DNA of 64,000 bases, from positions 2,348,001-2,412,000 of the forward strand of contig WPIO01000058.1 in assembly GCA_009760855.2 (NCBI GenBank). The letters run 5' to 3'. Source of the DNA: Cristatella mucedo. Taxonomy: Eukaryota > Bryozoa > Phylactolaemata > Cristatellidae. The position numbers and the translations under genes are program-made. The notes beneath the pieces were generated by a model. That model ran no database searches and was not told the DNA's origin. It saw only the letters and a program-made list of their open reading frames with translations. This document shows positions 12,301 to 64,000 of this stretch, piece by piece; the stretch's first letter is position 1, and each line of letters opens with the position of its first letter.

Positions 12301-15300
12301 AAAGCGATTAAAAAAGGGCATGGGAAGAGCTAAGCAGAGCAAATCCCAACGGCTAACCAACGACTTCGACCGTGCTGAACGATGCGCTGCCGGCTGGCAG
12401 CATTACGTGGGTGGGGCTTACCTGACCCGTGTCATATTTCCCTTGCACTTTGGGAGCCTCCAGCACTCCGATTTCAGCTAACCTGGAACATGCAATAACG
12501 TTACACAGCAAATCATACAATCAGGCTTGATTTTACTCACCATTCAATTGCATTTCCCTTTGCAGCAAATGTAAAGCACCTAGAGAGAGAGATTAAGTTC
12601 TCTGAGGGTGCTTTATCAAGTACATTATTATTATTATTATTATTATTATTAGGCTTCCTTTCTAGCATCAGAAAAGTACAGAGAGAGATTTAATCTTCTT
12701 AGGGCTCTATATAAGCTTATTATAATTATTCATAGTACATGCTGCAGATAGCAACTGCTAAACAACAGATCGCTATGCCTCCAAGCTACTGTGCAGATCT
12801 AAGCAGTTCAGCTGCTGCTCTCTTGCCAAACATGACTTGACAGGTTTGGTCTTAGTCAGCCTTCGTCTTCAGCTCTTCTTTTTTTAAGTTCTCCAAGTTT
12901 CGATGGCATAGTTTGCTTTTCATTACAATGCTCGAAATGTTCGTAGCACCACGTGTCGAAGGCCAATGCACTATACAATGTCTACAAAAAAGCAGTCGAA
13001 CAGCTTCTACTTGGTGGCAAAAGCCAATGGCGAAAGCCAATCTTCCACGGTAAGGTTGTGCAGTAAAAACAAGAGACTGACCAAAGAAAGTTCAAGGAAT
13101 GCGATTACAAGACAGGCACCTTCTTCTTTTACTAGGCAAACCTAGCACCATACAGAAATTGGTAAGCTTAAACCTCAAAATGGGCCAAGCCTGGGCATCT
13201 CGTGCAGCTTACGCATGGAATCTGGTTGTTCTGCTCTTGGATAAAAAATAATTAAAAAAATATAATTCATTTATATAGCACCCCAAGAGAACTTCATCTC
13301 TATTCAGGCGCTTCACATATGCCTCGGGGCTCGAGCCCACGACCTCAGTCAGACCTTGGTCGGGGCAAGCACCTTAACCGCTAGACCAAACCAGATGATC
13401 TTGCACTAATTGACCACATCAGCTTCACTGTCAAGTCTGCTTTCTCCGGCTATGAAGCATTGCAAAATATTTGCACTCGCCTCGATGAGAATACTATGGC
13501 CAACTGGTCGATGGATTTGTGACATTCTATCTCGCCTTCTGTCACCCACTACTTGTAGGTCATCTGGCTTGTGCAATACTGCGTTTACAGTTTGCGACTC
13601 GGCAGCCAGCCTTTTCTCCTGTGAACGTCTCAACTGCCACACGACACAACTTCTAACCGACCTACATAGGCTACCCATCAATCAAGCAGCGTTTCGATTT
13701 CGAGGTTCTGTCAAGCATTTCAAGGGCCCACCAATCTCTCGAGCAGGCCTTTTTATCAGAACTACTCCCTAATCAGGCTAGGCATCGTATCACCTGCTAC
13801 TCTGACTGCTGCCCCTAAACTGTGCCTCTAACCAACATCAAAGCCACCTTTGGTTCTATGCTCCCACACTTAGGCTGGCACTCACTACCGACATGAGCCA
13901 CAACATTGCCTGATTTGCATTTGTTATGGTTCTCTCAAACAGCACCCCAGCATCAGCATCACATTGAGGGGTCGTCTGGCATCGCTCCAACTTGGGCCAT
14001 CAACCGATGCGACTGGGATGCAGCAAAGGATAGCAAGCACTGCAAAAAACGGGCTCAGCAGCCATCGGAGCGATGATGGGTACAATTTAATATGAGCAAC
14101 GCATGTCAGGCAGAGCCAACAGACGGTTCCACGAATGCGACAACACCAACATGGGCTACCGTAGCACTAGAAAGGATGCAGGACGCTTAATGGATAAGTA
14201 GAGAAGGCAGTTGCTTGCCATGTGTATGAACAGCAGCACGAAACTGTGCCTTTCGGTACACCAACTTCTGCCAGATTGCTGCCTGACGAGATGCTGCACG
14301 GTGGCCCTCCCGCCCCCCACTCGAGCCTGATTGTCCCGAAGTTCTGCTGGGCCGGTTTACACTAGTGGTGGGTGGCAGCAGCCGGACTTGCCGGCAGATG
14401 GTCGTCGGCTGCCAGCCAAGGGATGCCTCTGACCACCCAGGCACCTGCTGAGCTGACAAAAGTAGGAGTAGCCTCTGACAGAGGAGTAGCCAATCAAGGC
14501 ACTTGGCTGGTTACACCACCCAGGAAATGCTTTTCAGGTTACCCAACACGAATCTCATACGTATTGAGTGATCCAAAGCTGCTGTACACGGCTGCCATAC
14601 CGCCATTGCTATTTCTATGCAGCATGACGTCTGCTATGCTGCGAATGGTAATCTCATTACAGGCAGCACTGAAGTTACTCTCTATTTCGATGTCAAGTGC
14701 CTTTTCTTTACATAAAACAGCTCGACAAGCAGATTAACATACGATACAGAAAGCCTTCTGTGGGAACAACTCCAATATTAGCACAGCTTTTTAAGCAGTT
14801 GATAAGCATCCAAGCCATACTCAAAAGTTTAGATCGCTTGGTAAAGTCGAGTGGGACAAGCATTGCCAGTCGAAACAATTTGCTGCACCACCAGAGCTCA
14901 GGATTGGGACTGGGAGCCAATGGTCAGAGGGTGGCCAAGTTTTGCCTGATCAGGATCCGATACAGCTGGATTTCTCGGATCCAGTCCGAAATCCGGCATT
15001 GTGCCAATGCCCCACTGCCAGATCCAAGGTTTACTAAAGGCAAGCTAACCTGAAAGCTAACACATCGAGCTTTATTTAATACGACCATGGCAATCAAGCT
15101 GAGTGAAGTAAGTAAAACGATTGCGGTTCTGTAGATATTATATGTAACAAGCCTATCCTGCCGCGAAATACATGTACAGACTATAGCGACCTAAACTGTT
15201 CGATGTGAGTCTGTCCGTGTCGAGGGCATCGAGATCTGCGATATAAATTAGCATTGTGTGGATTAAGCCAGGTGGGACTAGGTGGTACAAGGCAACGTGC

Positions 15301-18300
15301 TGAGCGGCAGCAGCTAAAGCCGCAAAAGTTTGTCAAAGCAAGGGAAACTTTTAAAAAGACAACGTGTAAGAAAGGCGAAACAGGAGCAATACTGTGATAT
15401 AGAAGTGAGAAATGCAGGATACGTGCACTGTGTTCTGCGTGAATATCAAGCTCAATTTGCACCAGAAAACAAATCTGAATTCCAAGTTGCATACAATGGA
15501 CGTCGGCCATGAGACGTCAGCAATCAGACGTCATGCAATGACAGCTTTGATCTTGGGGTTTAATAATAATGCACTTGATAAAGCGCCCTCAGAGAACTCA
15601 ATCTCTTTCTAGGCGCTTTACATTTGCTTCAAAGGGAACCACGATTGAATGGTGAGTAATATCATGCTTGATAAACAACATGAATAACATGGTTAAGGGT
15701 GACATGCACAGGGTCAGCATTTTAAGTGTGTGATGCCAAGCTGGTTTGATCCAGCAGCTAAGGTGTTCGCCCGACCAAGGTATGGCTGAGGTCGTGGGCT
15801 CGAGCCCTGTGGCGTATGTGAAGTGCCTGAATAGAGATTAAGTTCTCTTGGGGGGGCTATACCAATTAATTATATATTTTTTTTAATAAAAAAGGCCCCA
15901 GCAAGCTTAGAGTCAACCACACTTTGCATTATTGTCAACAGAAGGACATAATCACACAAGAGTGCTGAAAGGTCACGGGTGCACATCTACCAGGTTCTTA
16001 GGCAAGAGGCGACTGTTGCATGTCCATAGGGTATGGTTCTGGTGCCCACTGGCACTTCTGGGACCAACCTGAAGGAGGAGCATAGCCACCTGACATTATC
16101 CAAAAACCAGCACTAATGAAATCATCCAGGAAAGTTTGTAGTAATGCAAGAAAAAGATACCGACAGGAGTGGGACTGAAGACTGCACGACTTGCACACTA
16201 CAGCTATCCGGTCATGTAACATGAAAACCAAACTCACAATTTGCACTACCAACAAACTGACTGGAACTTTGACAACCACAGGGACACTTAATAAACTACA
16301 AGAAAAAGGTAGCACTGTCGAAGTCGATCTTAATTTTCAATGCAAATAAACAGCGTGCTTTTCATATACCTAAATGCACAGGGAGCTTTTTGAATCAAAT
16401 GACTTGCAGAGACGGCTGTATCGAGTTAGGCAGAGACAACTGCAAGCCGAAATAGGCTGTGAACAAAGCTTGCAGGTACATAGCAAGTGCAGTCTCACCC
16501 ATACGTTTGGCAGGGCATCACTGCAAGTATTGTGGCTGCCCATGCAGTCAAAGGAATACAACCTCACTGCTTAACCCAGCATTCACCTTGCAGGACAATA
16601 GCTGTGCTAGCAGGCTATTAGTCAGAGCAAGCAAACTAGCTCACCCGTTTGTGACATCATGCCTATATTACTGCGATTCCCTTAATCCAGGACTCCTGGC
16701 CTATGAGCAGCTCGTCTGGACTATTATCACCGACATAGCTATCACATCATGCCAATTCAGATGGAGTTTCGTTAGCACCCAGCGAAGCATCGAATCGACT
16801 TCATCAAACTCCATCTGCGGCCTAAAGGTTGCTTCACTTGCACCAGCCTAACTATCAGAACTCCTTGCTGCTCCAGTCACATGCCCTCTACATTATGCTC
16901 CACGGTATTCAATTGTCTTATGCCACTCATTAAGAAGGTGAAACTATACTAATAGAACTTATGCAGCTTTTGCCCAGTGTCCCAGCTGCCAGCCTTGCAA
17001 AGAAAGTGGAATGTGTAGTGGCAGGCCAGCTAAACTATTAAATTCAAACTCCAAACCTAGCATGTTCCATTCAGGTTTTTAGGTATAATCACTCACCAGA
17101 GTCAGCACAGCTGCAAAAAACTATAACGACCTCCTTAGGAGTGCAGACTTGAGCAAAGTCTCTCTATGTCTCTCTAATTTAACATACAAAAAGAAGGTAA
17201 AAGCATACCTATTCCTCACAGCATTTACTGGGTCCGTGCGATTGTCCTTGGTGTGTAAACGAGTGCTGAGGATGTGCATGGTATCACTTAAAAACTGTCA
17301 TTCTACCTTTACAGCATATGCAAAGTGCCTAGAAAGAGATTTAGGTCCCTTAGGGTGTTAGGCAAATGTCACCATTATTATTATTTTAATACATAAGTGC
17401 CTTTGTATGCTCTCCTAAGCATGCTATTTTGCATTTAATTAACCTAAAGTTATTGCTCGTCTTGCAGAACGTTGTAAATCGCCAGGACAGAGATTTGATT
17501 CTTTAAGGGTTCTGTTATACAAACGACATTATCATTATTATTGCCTCTTTCTGGGCACTTAACATGCACTGAAATGAAGCATATCGACTGGTAAGCGATA
17601 ACGTCATACAAATGGTACCACCCACAAATACATCACGGACAATGCAGAAGGACTAGAGCAAATGTGATGAGAAACAGGCGGCTTTATAGCTTCTTTTCAA
17701 TACCATAACTAACTGAAATAACTCTTCAGATTTGCCCTTGTAGCACCTGCTTCTATGACCCGAGTCGTTTAGCTGTGCTGCTACCTAACCTCATATCTTC
17801 TAGTGACCTCGCCTTCAATACCTATGCTTCCAAAGCCTGAAACTCGTTGCCAATCGGCATCATGACATCCTCTGAGATGAGCCACGAGCACGAAGGGGCT
17901 TACAAGTGAGACATTAGAACCTTAGAGCAATGCACTGTTTGATTGGGAGGCGATCGTGAGTAAAGACTTGCCAGACTAAAAAGATCGCCAACATACAAGC
18001 CGTGGTCTGAGTTGAATAGGACACTCCCGATAGGGCAGCAGATGTAAAGATTACGTTACCATCGGTGCACTTCGGTTTGGCAAGTGAAGCTATCGGTGCA
18101 TGGCAAGCAGATAGCCTTTTTTCTGGATTTCGTCTAGCTCTTTGCAAACAAGACAGACAATAAGTCTATCCACAGGGTAACATCCCCCATTTGACCTGCC
18201 ACCATCGCTTCCCAGCTCTGGGTAATGGCCACCTTTAACCATCTTTCACTGAGGTAATAATAATAATAATAATAATACATTTGATATAACGCCCTCGGAC

Positions 18301-19230
18301 AACTCAATCTCTTTCTAGACACTTTACATTTGCTACGACATAACCCAGTTCTGAACAGTGCCAGCAATACCTAGGCATGCCGAGAGTCGCTCCAAAAGTA
18401 TCTATTCGTAAATCGCGTCAAATACAGCTGAGAGATGATCAGCCTTGTTCACATGGACATTGTAAACTTGCAGCAGAGAAGTTTCCGGAGGAGTGGTTAG
18501 CTCTAAATCGATTGTCACTTGCACTACACGATCTGGTGAACTGATATAAGCGTCTAGTTGCTGGACGTCTAGTTGCTGGGTCGTTCGAGTGTCTTGGATA
18601 AGAATGGCTCAAGGGAGACCAGACGAAATTTACTTGGGTTCTCGTGATATAGAGTCAGTTTTGTAATGAATGGCAGCAGCTTTCAGAGAAAGCCGATAAC
18701 CGATAAGCCAAACACAAATCTGGATGCACATTTTGAACGTTTATGGGCGAGAATCGCAAGATGCAGCGGTGATACTGCACGCGATACACTCTGGACGAAG
18801 GGTATCTTCTGAAAGAAGCAATCGGGAAAGGATGACTAATCGGAAAACCACCAGCGTGTCCCTCAGTCCCTGAAATTTGGACTGTGGAGGGGGTAGTGCA
18901 AACATGATGCCGCCAGTCAGACAATGCTGCCTACCGCTATCGCAGAGCATCGCGAGCGAGCAAGCAGCCCAAGAGGACCCTGGTTACATCAGGTGGCCTG
19001 AAACATTGAGTGCCAGGGATCAGAGCTGGCAAACGGCACTACGCCTGTATGAGACACCCGCGACAATGCCGATTAGGTAAACGTGTTTACAATTCTCGAA
19101 CGCGCTGCGACACTCACTTGGCCGAGTAACATCTTCTGTCGCACACTGCCGAGGCTAGACATTCCAAAAGTCTTTTCCTGTGCGCTCGAATACCCGCCAG
19201 GAGATGCACGCCCTCTCGGAAGGATAGCAT
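1083..19230 (-). CDS. POLDIP2: POLDIP2 (polymerase delta-interacting protein 2 / PDIP38) orthologue, 11 exons, complete CDS
   Basis: Exons read on the minus strand, in order: 19230-19118, 12482-12422, 10415-10312, 10207-10102, 9900-9837, 9139-9032, 7650-7514, 5628-5602, 2128-2003, 1545-1466, 1170-1083. All junctions have AG acceptors and GT donors with matching phase, giving about 337 residues (human about 368). Residues 1-37 are an Arg-rich mitochondrial presequence. Residues about 40-185 match the YccV/HspQ-like domain (FGYRGAVLFPW, THTYYQTLIDARDCP, HEDILPYS). Residues about 205-335 match the ApaG/DUF525 domain (HPWLELSDVHRETTENVRV, WRYCIRLEN, RERHWRIFSLSGTLETVRG, YSSHVSLQASSGHMW, RIPPFSLES). 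In vertebrates the protein binds the p50 subunit of DNA polymerase delta and PCNA, and acts in the mitochondrial matrix with CLPX. The C-terminus stops about ten residues earlier than in human. It is divergently paired with the gene starting at 20434. Confidence 0.96.
2270..2375. repeat. Degenerate CT-rich tract
   Basis: Imperfect TCTCTGTCTCTC-type pyrimidine sequence on the plus strand within POLDIP2 intron 8 (between exons 8 and 9). Confidence 0.8.
2736..2922 (-). mobile_element. SINE-B copy
   Basis: A near-complete member of the tRNA-like family best seen at 27668-27858. On the minus strand it has the GGTAAGGCGGTTGC head, a box-B-like segment, the GCCGTAAAGGCTCTTCTG hairpin and a (TTTA)n end. 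Confidence 0.85.
3497..3682 (-). mobile_element. SINE-B copy, diverged
   Basis: Same family and orientation as 2736-2922, with more substitutions and a small insertion near 3588. Confidence 0.8.
4534..4947 (+). CDS. Unassigned 137-codon ORF with AT-hook-like motif and PIP box (possible transposase C-terminal remnant)
   Basis: The ORF runs from ATG to TAA on the strand opposite POLDIP2, inside the intron between its exons 9 and 8. The first half is acidic with helix-like stretches (DDIQDVSNDVLNNAMELV). It then turns strongly basic (KREHQRRRLLRP), followed by RGRPKKA, an AT-hook-like core, and QPSILSYF, a perfect QxxIxxYF PCNA-interacting (PIP) box followed by SKK. An in-frame TGA lies shortly upstream. 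The order acidic, basic, PIP box is known at the C-terminus of pogo/Tigger-type transposases, so a 5'-truncated transposon remnant is my preferred inference. No DDE catalytic region was recognised nearby. A spliced or independent small gene is possible. Confidence 0.4.
   Translation: MSKQSEELWVQELNNGMHAMVGYNDDIQDVSNDVLNNAMELVCKFAYSEDKDPDNTGTPLVETSVVAQTRWQKREHQRRRLLRPCRYALRGRPKKALAVVPNQPSILSYFSKKNRLNFRDRASDPCPDLVSCCALAQ
5108..5190. repeat. (TA)n-rich microsatellite
   Basis: Imperfect TATATA run with scattered C and TTTA interruptions in POLDIP2 intron 8. Confidence 0.9.
5602..5628 (-). CDS. POLDIP2: POLDIP2 exon 8: 27-nt microexon
   Basis: On the minus strand, a pyrimidine-rich acceptor ending in CAG is followed by nine codons, ESQSNRVYW, and a GTGAGT donor. 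Both flanking introns are phase 0. It fills exactly the gap between the exon ending FFMGSR and the exon starting WRYCIRL, where the vertebrate protein has a short segment ending in VYW. Introns of 1.9 kb and 3.5 kb flank it. Skipping would keep frame and remove nine residues inside the ApaG domain. Confidence 0.9.
6222..6362. repeat. (CT)n microsatellite
   Basis: An imperfect pyrimidine run from about 6222 becomes a pure CT repeat from 6281 to 6362 (about 41 units). Open frames across it on both strands are repeat artefacts. Confidence 0.95.
8468..8530. repeat. G-rich tract and (GGCA)n
   Basis: A G10-like run with GGGA repeats is followed by about five GGCA units in POLDIP2 intron 6. The G runs could form a G-quadruplex. 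Confidence 0.75.
8698..8905 (-). mobile_element. LINE-A 3' end, decayed
   Basis: In minus sense it has the 3' UTR words CATGCTGACACTGGGCTC and the tail hairpin region (AAAGTAGTTCTCTTAGG). It is truncated upstream. Confidence 0.65.
10416..10447 (-). repeat. 15-bp tandem duplication at the POLDIP2 exon 3 acceptor
   Basis: GCGACACAAACGTTT occurs twice in a row on the plus strand, directly at the intron side of the 3' splice site. Only the exon-proximal copy ends in an AG. Confidence 0.85.
10448..12421. other. POLDIP2 intron 2: mostly unique sequence
   Basis: Apart from a LINE-A tail fragment near 11100-11168 (minus), I see no repeat or coding signal in this stretch. Confidence 0.5.
11100..11168 (-). 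mobile_element. LINE-A tail fragment
   Basis: It has the diagnostic CATTTG...CCCTAGAGAACTCAATATCTTTCTATGCACTTTA order (plus strand), the reverse of the family 3' hairpin. Confidence 0.6.
12538..12732 (+). mobile_element. LINE-A 3' tails (two adjacent) with (TTA)n
   Basis: The first tail has AGCACC (12575-12580) pairing with GGTGCT (12607-12612) around an AGAGA/TCTCT inner stem, then (TTA)n to 12652. A second, diverged tail follows to about 12732. Confidence 0.8.
13250..13395 (-). mobile_element. SINE-A copy
   Basis: Near-complete. In minus sense: head TCTAGCGGTTAAGGTGC, box-B-like GGGCTCGAGCCC, tail hairpin and A/T-rich end. Confidence 0.85.
13400..13960 (+). mobile_element. Decayed LINE-A coding fragment
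   Basis: The translation shows broken pieces of the RT C-terminal region (DHISFTVKSAF, then a match to the [13 protein letters not shown] segment near 13660-13700) with stops and frameshifts. Confidence 0.65.
13961..15563. other. POLDIP2 intron 1: no recognised feature
   Basis: A 90-codon minus-strand ORF at 14187-14459 and a 118-codon plus-strand ORF at 14697-15053 have no recognisable motifs or fitting splice context. Confidence 0.5.
15564..15722 (-). mobile_element. LINE-A 3' end
   Basis: The plus strand starts AATAATAATGCACTTGATAA, then the hairpin and 3' UTR to the GGGTGACATGCACAGGGTCA block. A SINE-A follows immediately in the opposite orientation. Confidence 0.85.
15738..15890 (+). 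mobile_element. SINE-A copy
   Basis: Head CAGCTAAGGTGTTCGCCCG, GAGGTCGTGGGCTCGAGCCC, tail AGTGCCTGAATAGAGATTAA with the shared hairpin, then A/T-rich end. Confidence 0.85.
16460..17390 (+). mobile_element. Decayed LINE-A copy with 3' tail
   Basis: Fragments of the RT C-terminal part (FVTSCLYYCDSLNPGL near 16650; KAYLFLTAFTGSV near 17190) with many stops. It ends in AAAGTGCCTAGAAAGAG and (ATT)n near 17380. Confidence 0.65.
17450..17900 (+). mobile_element. Mosaic of decayed LINE pieces
   Basis: A tail-like segment (ATCGCCAGGACAGAG...) near 17470-17545 and a coding remnant near 17765-17880 (TATGCTTCCAAAGCCTGAAA, equivalent to SYAPKAWNSLP). Confidence 0.5.
18254..18345 (-). mobile_element. LINE-A tail fragment with (TAA)n
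   Basis: TAATAATAA repeats followed by CATTTGATATAACGCCCTC and the reverse hairpin sequence. Confidence 0.75.
19118..19230 (-). CDS. POLDIP2: POLDIP2 exon 1: start codon and mitochondrial presequence
   Basis: ATG at 19230-19228 opens 37 codons plus two bases, then a GTGAGT donor (19117-19112). The peptide is rich in Arg, Leu and Ala without acidic clusters (MLSFREG, AHRKRLLECLASAV) and ends in RRCYSA, which resembles an R-3 type matrix-protease site. Phase 2 joins exon 2 at a Lys codon (AA+G), directly before LAEIGVLEAPK, which aligns with the start of the mature vertebrate protein. This exon is weakly conserved by nature, so it rests on phase, donor, reading frame and presequence character. 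The next exon is 6.6 kb away. Confidence 0.8.
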
Positions 19231-20433
19231 ACCTCAAGTAGGCGCACGTAATTACAAACCGTCGGAACAGTGCGACATAGCCGCCGCCAGGCCTCCGATC
19301 ACGTGGGAGACTTCACTCGCCCCGTGGGTGGAGACGATGAAAACGAGGCTTGCCGTTCTCATGGCGACCCCCCAAGCGCCGGTATGATAACGGTGCGACC
19401 ATCCTCTTATTGGACTCAGACCCGTCGATCCTCTGGTGAGTTGACGCTCGTGCTAGTTTGGAGAGACGTAACCGGTGATATATTCGCATGTCAAAATTAT
19501 TGACAATTCTAAGCAGCGAACGAGCGATTGCACGTCCGTAGCCGGTTTCGTTCGTACTCGGTTGCTCCGGGAAGGTCGCACGCGACGACGGTTCGCGGCT
19601 CAGGTGTTTTGGCGCCAGAGTGGGTACTCTGTCTGCTAGTGTTGTCGCGCCGACGGTACGTAGCGTGAGTGTTTGGGTGAGTGGGTGCTCTCTGCTAGTG
19701 AAACGTGCTCCTCTACCGCGGCGCGGTGGTCGGCGACGCCTTCGACCGTCGGATTTCTGAAACTGGTTCTACTAGCAGGCGTTCTTGCTGGTCAACAGCT
19801 GTTGTTGAGGTACGTTTGGACAATTTTTGTCGCAGCCAAAATATTAACGATTGTGTTGTATGTTACAGCTTACTGCCTTCTCAGCGCCAGCATATTTTAA
19901 TACCGGCAAAACATGAATTTGAAGCTTAGATAATCAGCATTAGTCTCAGGTGAGCTAAGCTTCCAGCAAGACGGAGCTATGCAGAGCCATGTAAGAACTT
20001 CAGTGAGCTACTTTTTTAAATTTAATGAAATTTTGGAGTGATCAATGTCCACTTTTGCGCACTGATCTCGACTTAACGCACGACACACGCACCGATGGAA
20101 TTAAAAGTCACATGTCGCGCTCAGGTTCTCTGAGCTAGAGAGGATCGGTCTTTGAAACCGCTGCACTCCGATATGGAACCAGATAGTTCCGAATCTTGGA
20201 AAGAGCGACGCCAAAAGCCGAAGCTGTGCCTTAAGCATGCACGGCTGTGCGGGGCCAGCATCAGTGTATTTTTACCCTCTGTCAAAAAAGAGAACCCTCC
20301 TGTCAACTCCGAGCCCATATTCTTGCACGCAGTTTGACAGCAGCCGTGACGACGCTTTTGCGCACGCTAGTGTGCACGAGGATACTTCATCGTTTCTTCT
20401 TGCTATCCGCAGTTTCGAGTCTCCAAAGGCAGC
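19231..20433. promoter_or_regulatory. Candidate bidirectional CpG-rich promoter between POLDIP2 and the cupredoxin gene
   Basis: The two inferred start codons are divergent and 1203 bp apart. The interval is visibly richer in CpG than the introns around it (for example 19500-19760 and 20330-20480). No TATA box at a convincing distance was seen. A candidate non-coding exon donor (GAG|GTACGT) lies at 19809/19810 on the plus strand. A 54-codon ORF (20173-20337) sits upstream of the plus-strand start. Exact transcription starts cannot be read from sequence. Confidence 0.6.
20173..20337 (+). other. 54-codon ORF upstream of the cupredoxin gene start (possible uORF)
   Basis: It starts at an ATG (MEPDSSESWKERRQK), is in the same frame as exon 1, but stops at TGA 20335-20337, 96 bases before the start at 20434. 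Residue composition is protein-like. It lies in the presumed 5' UTR or promoter; whether it is transcribed is unknown. Confidence 0.3.
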
Positions 20434-63326
<42,893 letters not shown>

Positions 63327-63814
63327 GTACGAGAAAGTACAGCCTGCACGTACATGCTTTTGCTAGTATTTATAGTACGGCCATTGCTTCATTTCCAGCA
63401 TAGCTGAAATATCTCGGCCAGAGGAGATATCATTGCCCGAGGGTTCTATTGGTATTTATTGTTGTTGCTATCATTATTATTATTATTGCTATTACTGTTA
63501 GCATGTACTTATGAAAACCACGGACAAATTTCGACTTTGCTTTGGAAGACAGGCCTTTGCGTCCACTGACCTAGCTGGTGAGCCTTCCCAACTGACTTCC
63601 AAGCTTTGAGTTCTTTCTTAACGTAGCCAAATCAGTCTCTTGCTGTCGGTGGGTTTGTAAGTGACCTAGTAACTGAGCTTCGAAAGCACATGCTCCTGGC
63701 TTCATATTCAGTCTCTTGCTAATGTTGGTTTAAACATGGAATCCATGCTGATGTTGAGTTTCAGTAGATCGATGTGAGTCGCTTTCTCTGTTGCTTATTT
63801 TTCTCGTTGATGCC

Positions 63815-63912
63815 TGGGACATTTGTGCATGCTTCCTTTGCAGGAAATGTAAAGTGCCTAGAAAGAGATTGAGTTCTCTGAGGGCGCTATATCAAATGTA
63901 TTATTATTACAT
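63815..63912 (+). mobile_element. LINE-A 3' tail
   Basis: CATGCTTCCTTTGCAGGAAA, AAAGTGCCTAGAAAGAGATT, CTGAGGGCGCTATATCAAAT and ATTATTATTA. Confidence 0.8.
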
Positions 63913-64000
63913 TCTAAATGTTTGCTCTCTTTTATTCCTGATCCAGTGGTCTTAAAATTTGGTACTTCCTCACTTTTGATAATTTTTTATATCTGGTCTC

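Noticed and set aside
14187-14459. 90-codon minus-strand ORF considered as POLDIP2 exon 1
   Set aside because: No donor with the required phase 2 and sensible sequence; the exon at 19118-19230 fits phase, donor and presequence character.
19673-19900. Hydrophobic plus-strand frame (FLKLVLLAGVLAG) in the promoter interval
   Set aside because: It has no ATG, no fitting splice to exon 2, and lies in CpG-rich non-coding sequence.

Overview
The window is metazoan nuclear DNA: two intron-rich genes with canonical GT-AG borders, CpG-rich sequence only around their starts, and dense retroposons (CR1/L2-type LINEs with (TTA)n tails, at least two tRNA-like SINE families, long CA, GA and CT microsatellites). 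No bacterial, organellar or CRISPR features are present. The repeat spectrum and the large cupredoxin gene suggest an invertebrate animal, but the phylum cannot be fixed from the sequence.

Left third, minus strand (1083-19230): an 11-exon orthologue of POLDIP2 (PDIP38), reconstructed with a consistent splice phase at every junction. It encodes about 337 residues: an arginine-rich mitochondrial presequence, a YccV-like domain and an ApaG/DUF525 domain. A 27-nt microexon is included. Its introns hold SINEs, LINE tails, a CT microsatellite and an unassigned 137-codon plus-strand ORF with an AT-hook-like motif and a PCNA-binding (PIP) box.

Middle (19231-20433): a CpG-rich interval of about 1.2 kb between two divergent start codons, probably a shared bidirectional promoter.

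Right two thirds, plus strand (20434 to beyond the right edge): one large gene of which 27 coding exons (1317 codons) lie in the window. It encodes seven consecutive cupredoxin-like domains, a chitobiase/beta-hexosaminidase C-terminal-like (CHB_HEX_C_1) domain, two fibronectin type III domains, a Ser/Thr/Pro-rich linker with a coding minisatellite, and a charged tail. There is no signal peptide, and none of the seven cupredoxin domains keeps a full type-1 copper site. I know of no characterised protein with this architecture; it is the main discovery candidate here.

The introns of this gene are a retroposon graveyard. A LINE with a 400-codon open RT frame lies antisense in one intron, nested LINEs fill a 6.7-kb intron, and a covarying 3' hairpin is shared by the LINE family and one SINE family, which suggests LINE-SINE partnership. 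All gene models are by-eye reconstructions; transcription starts, 3' ends and alternative splicing are not directly visible.
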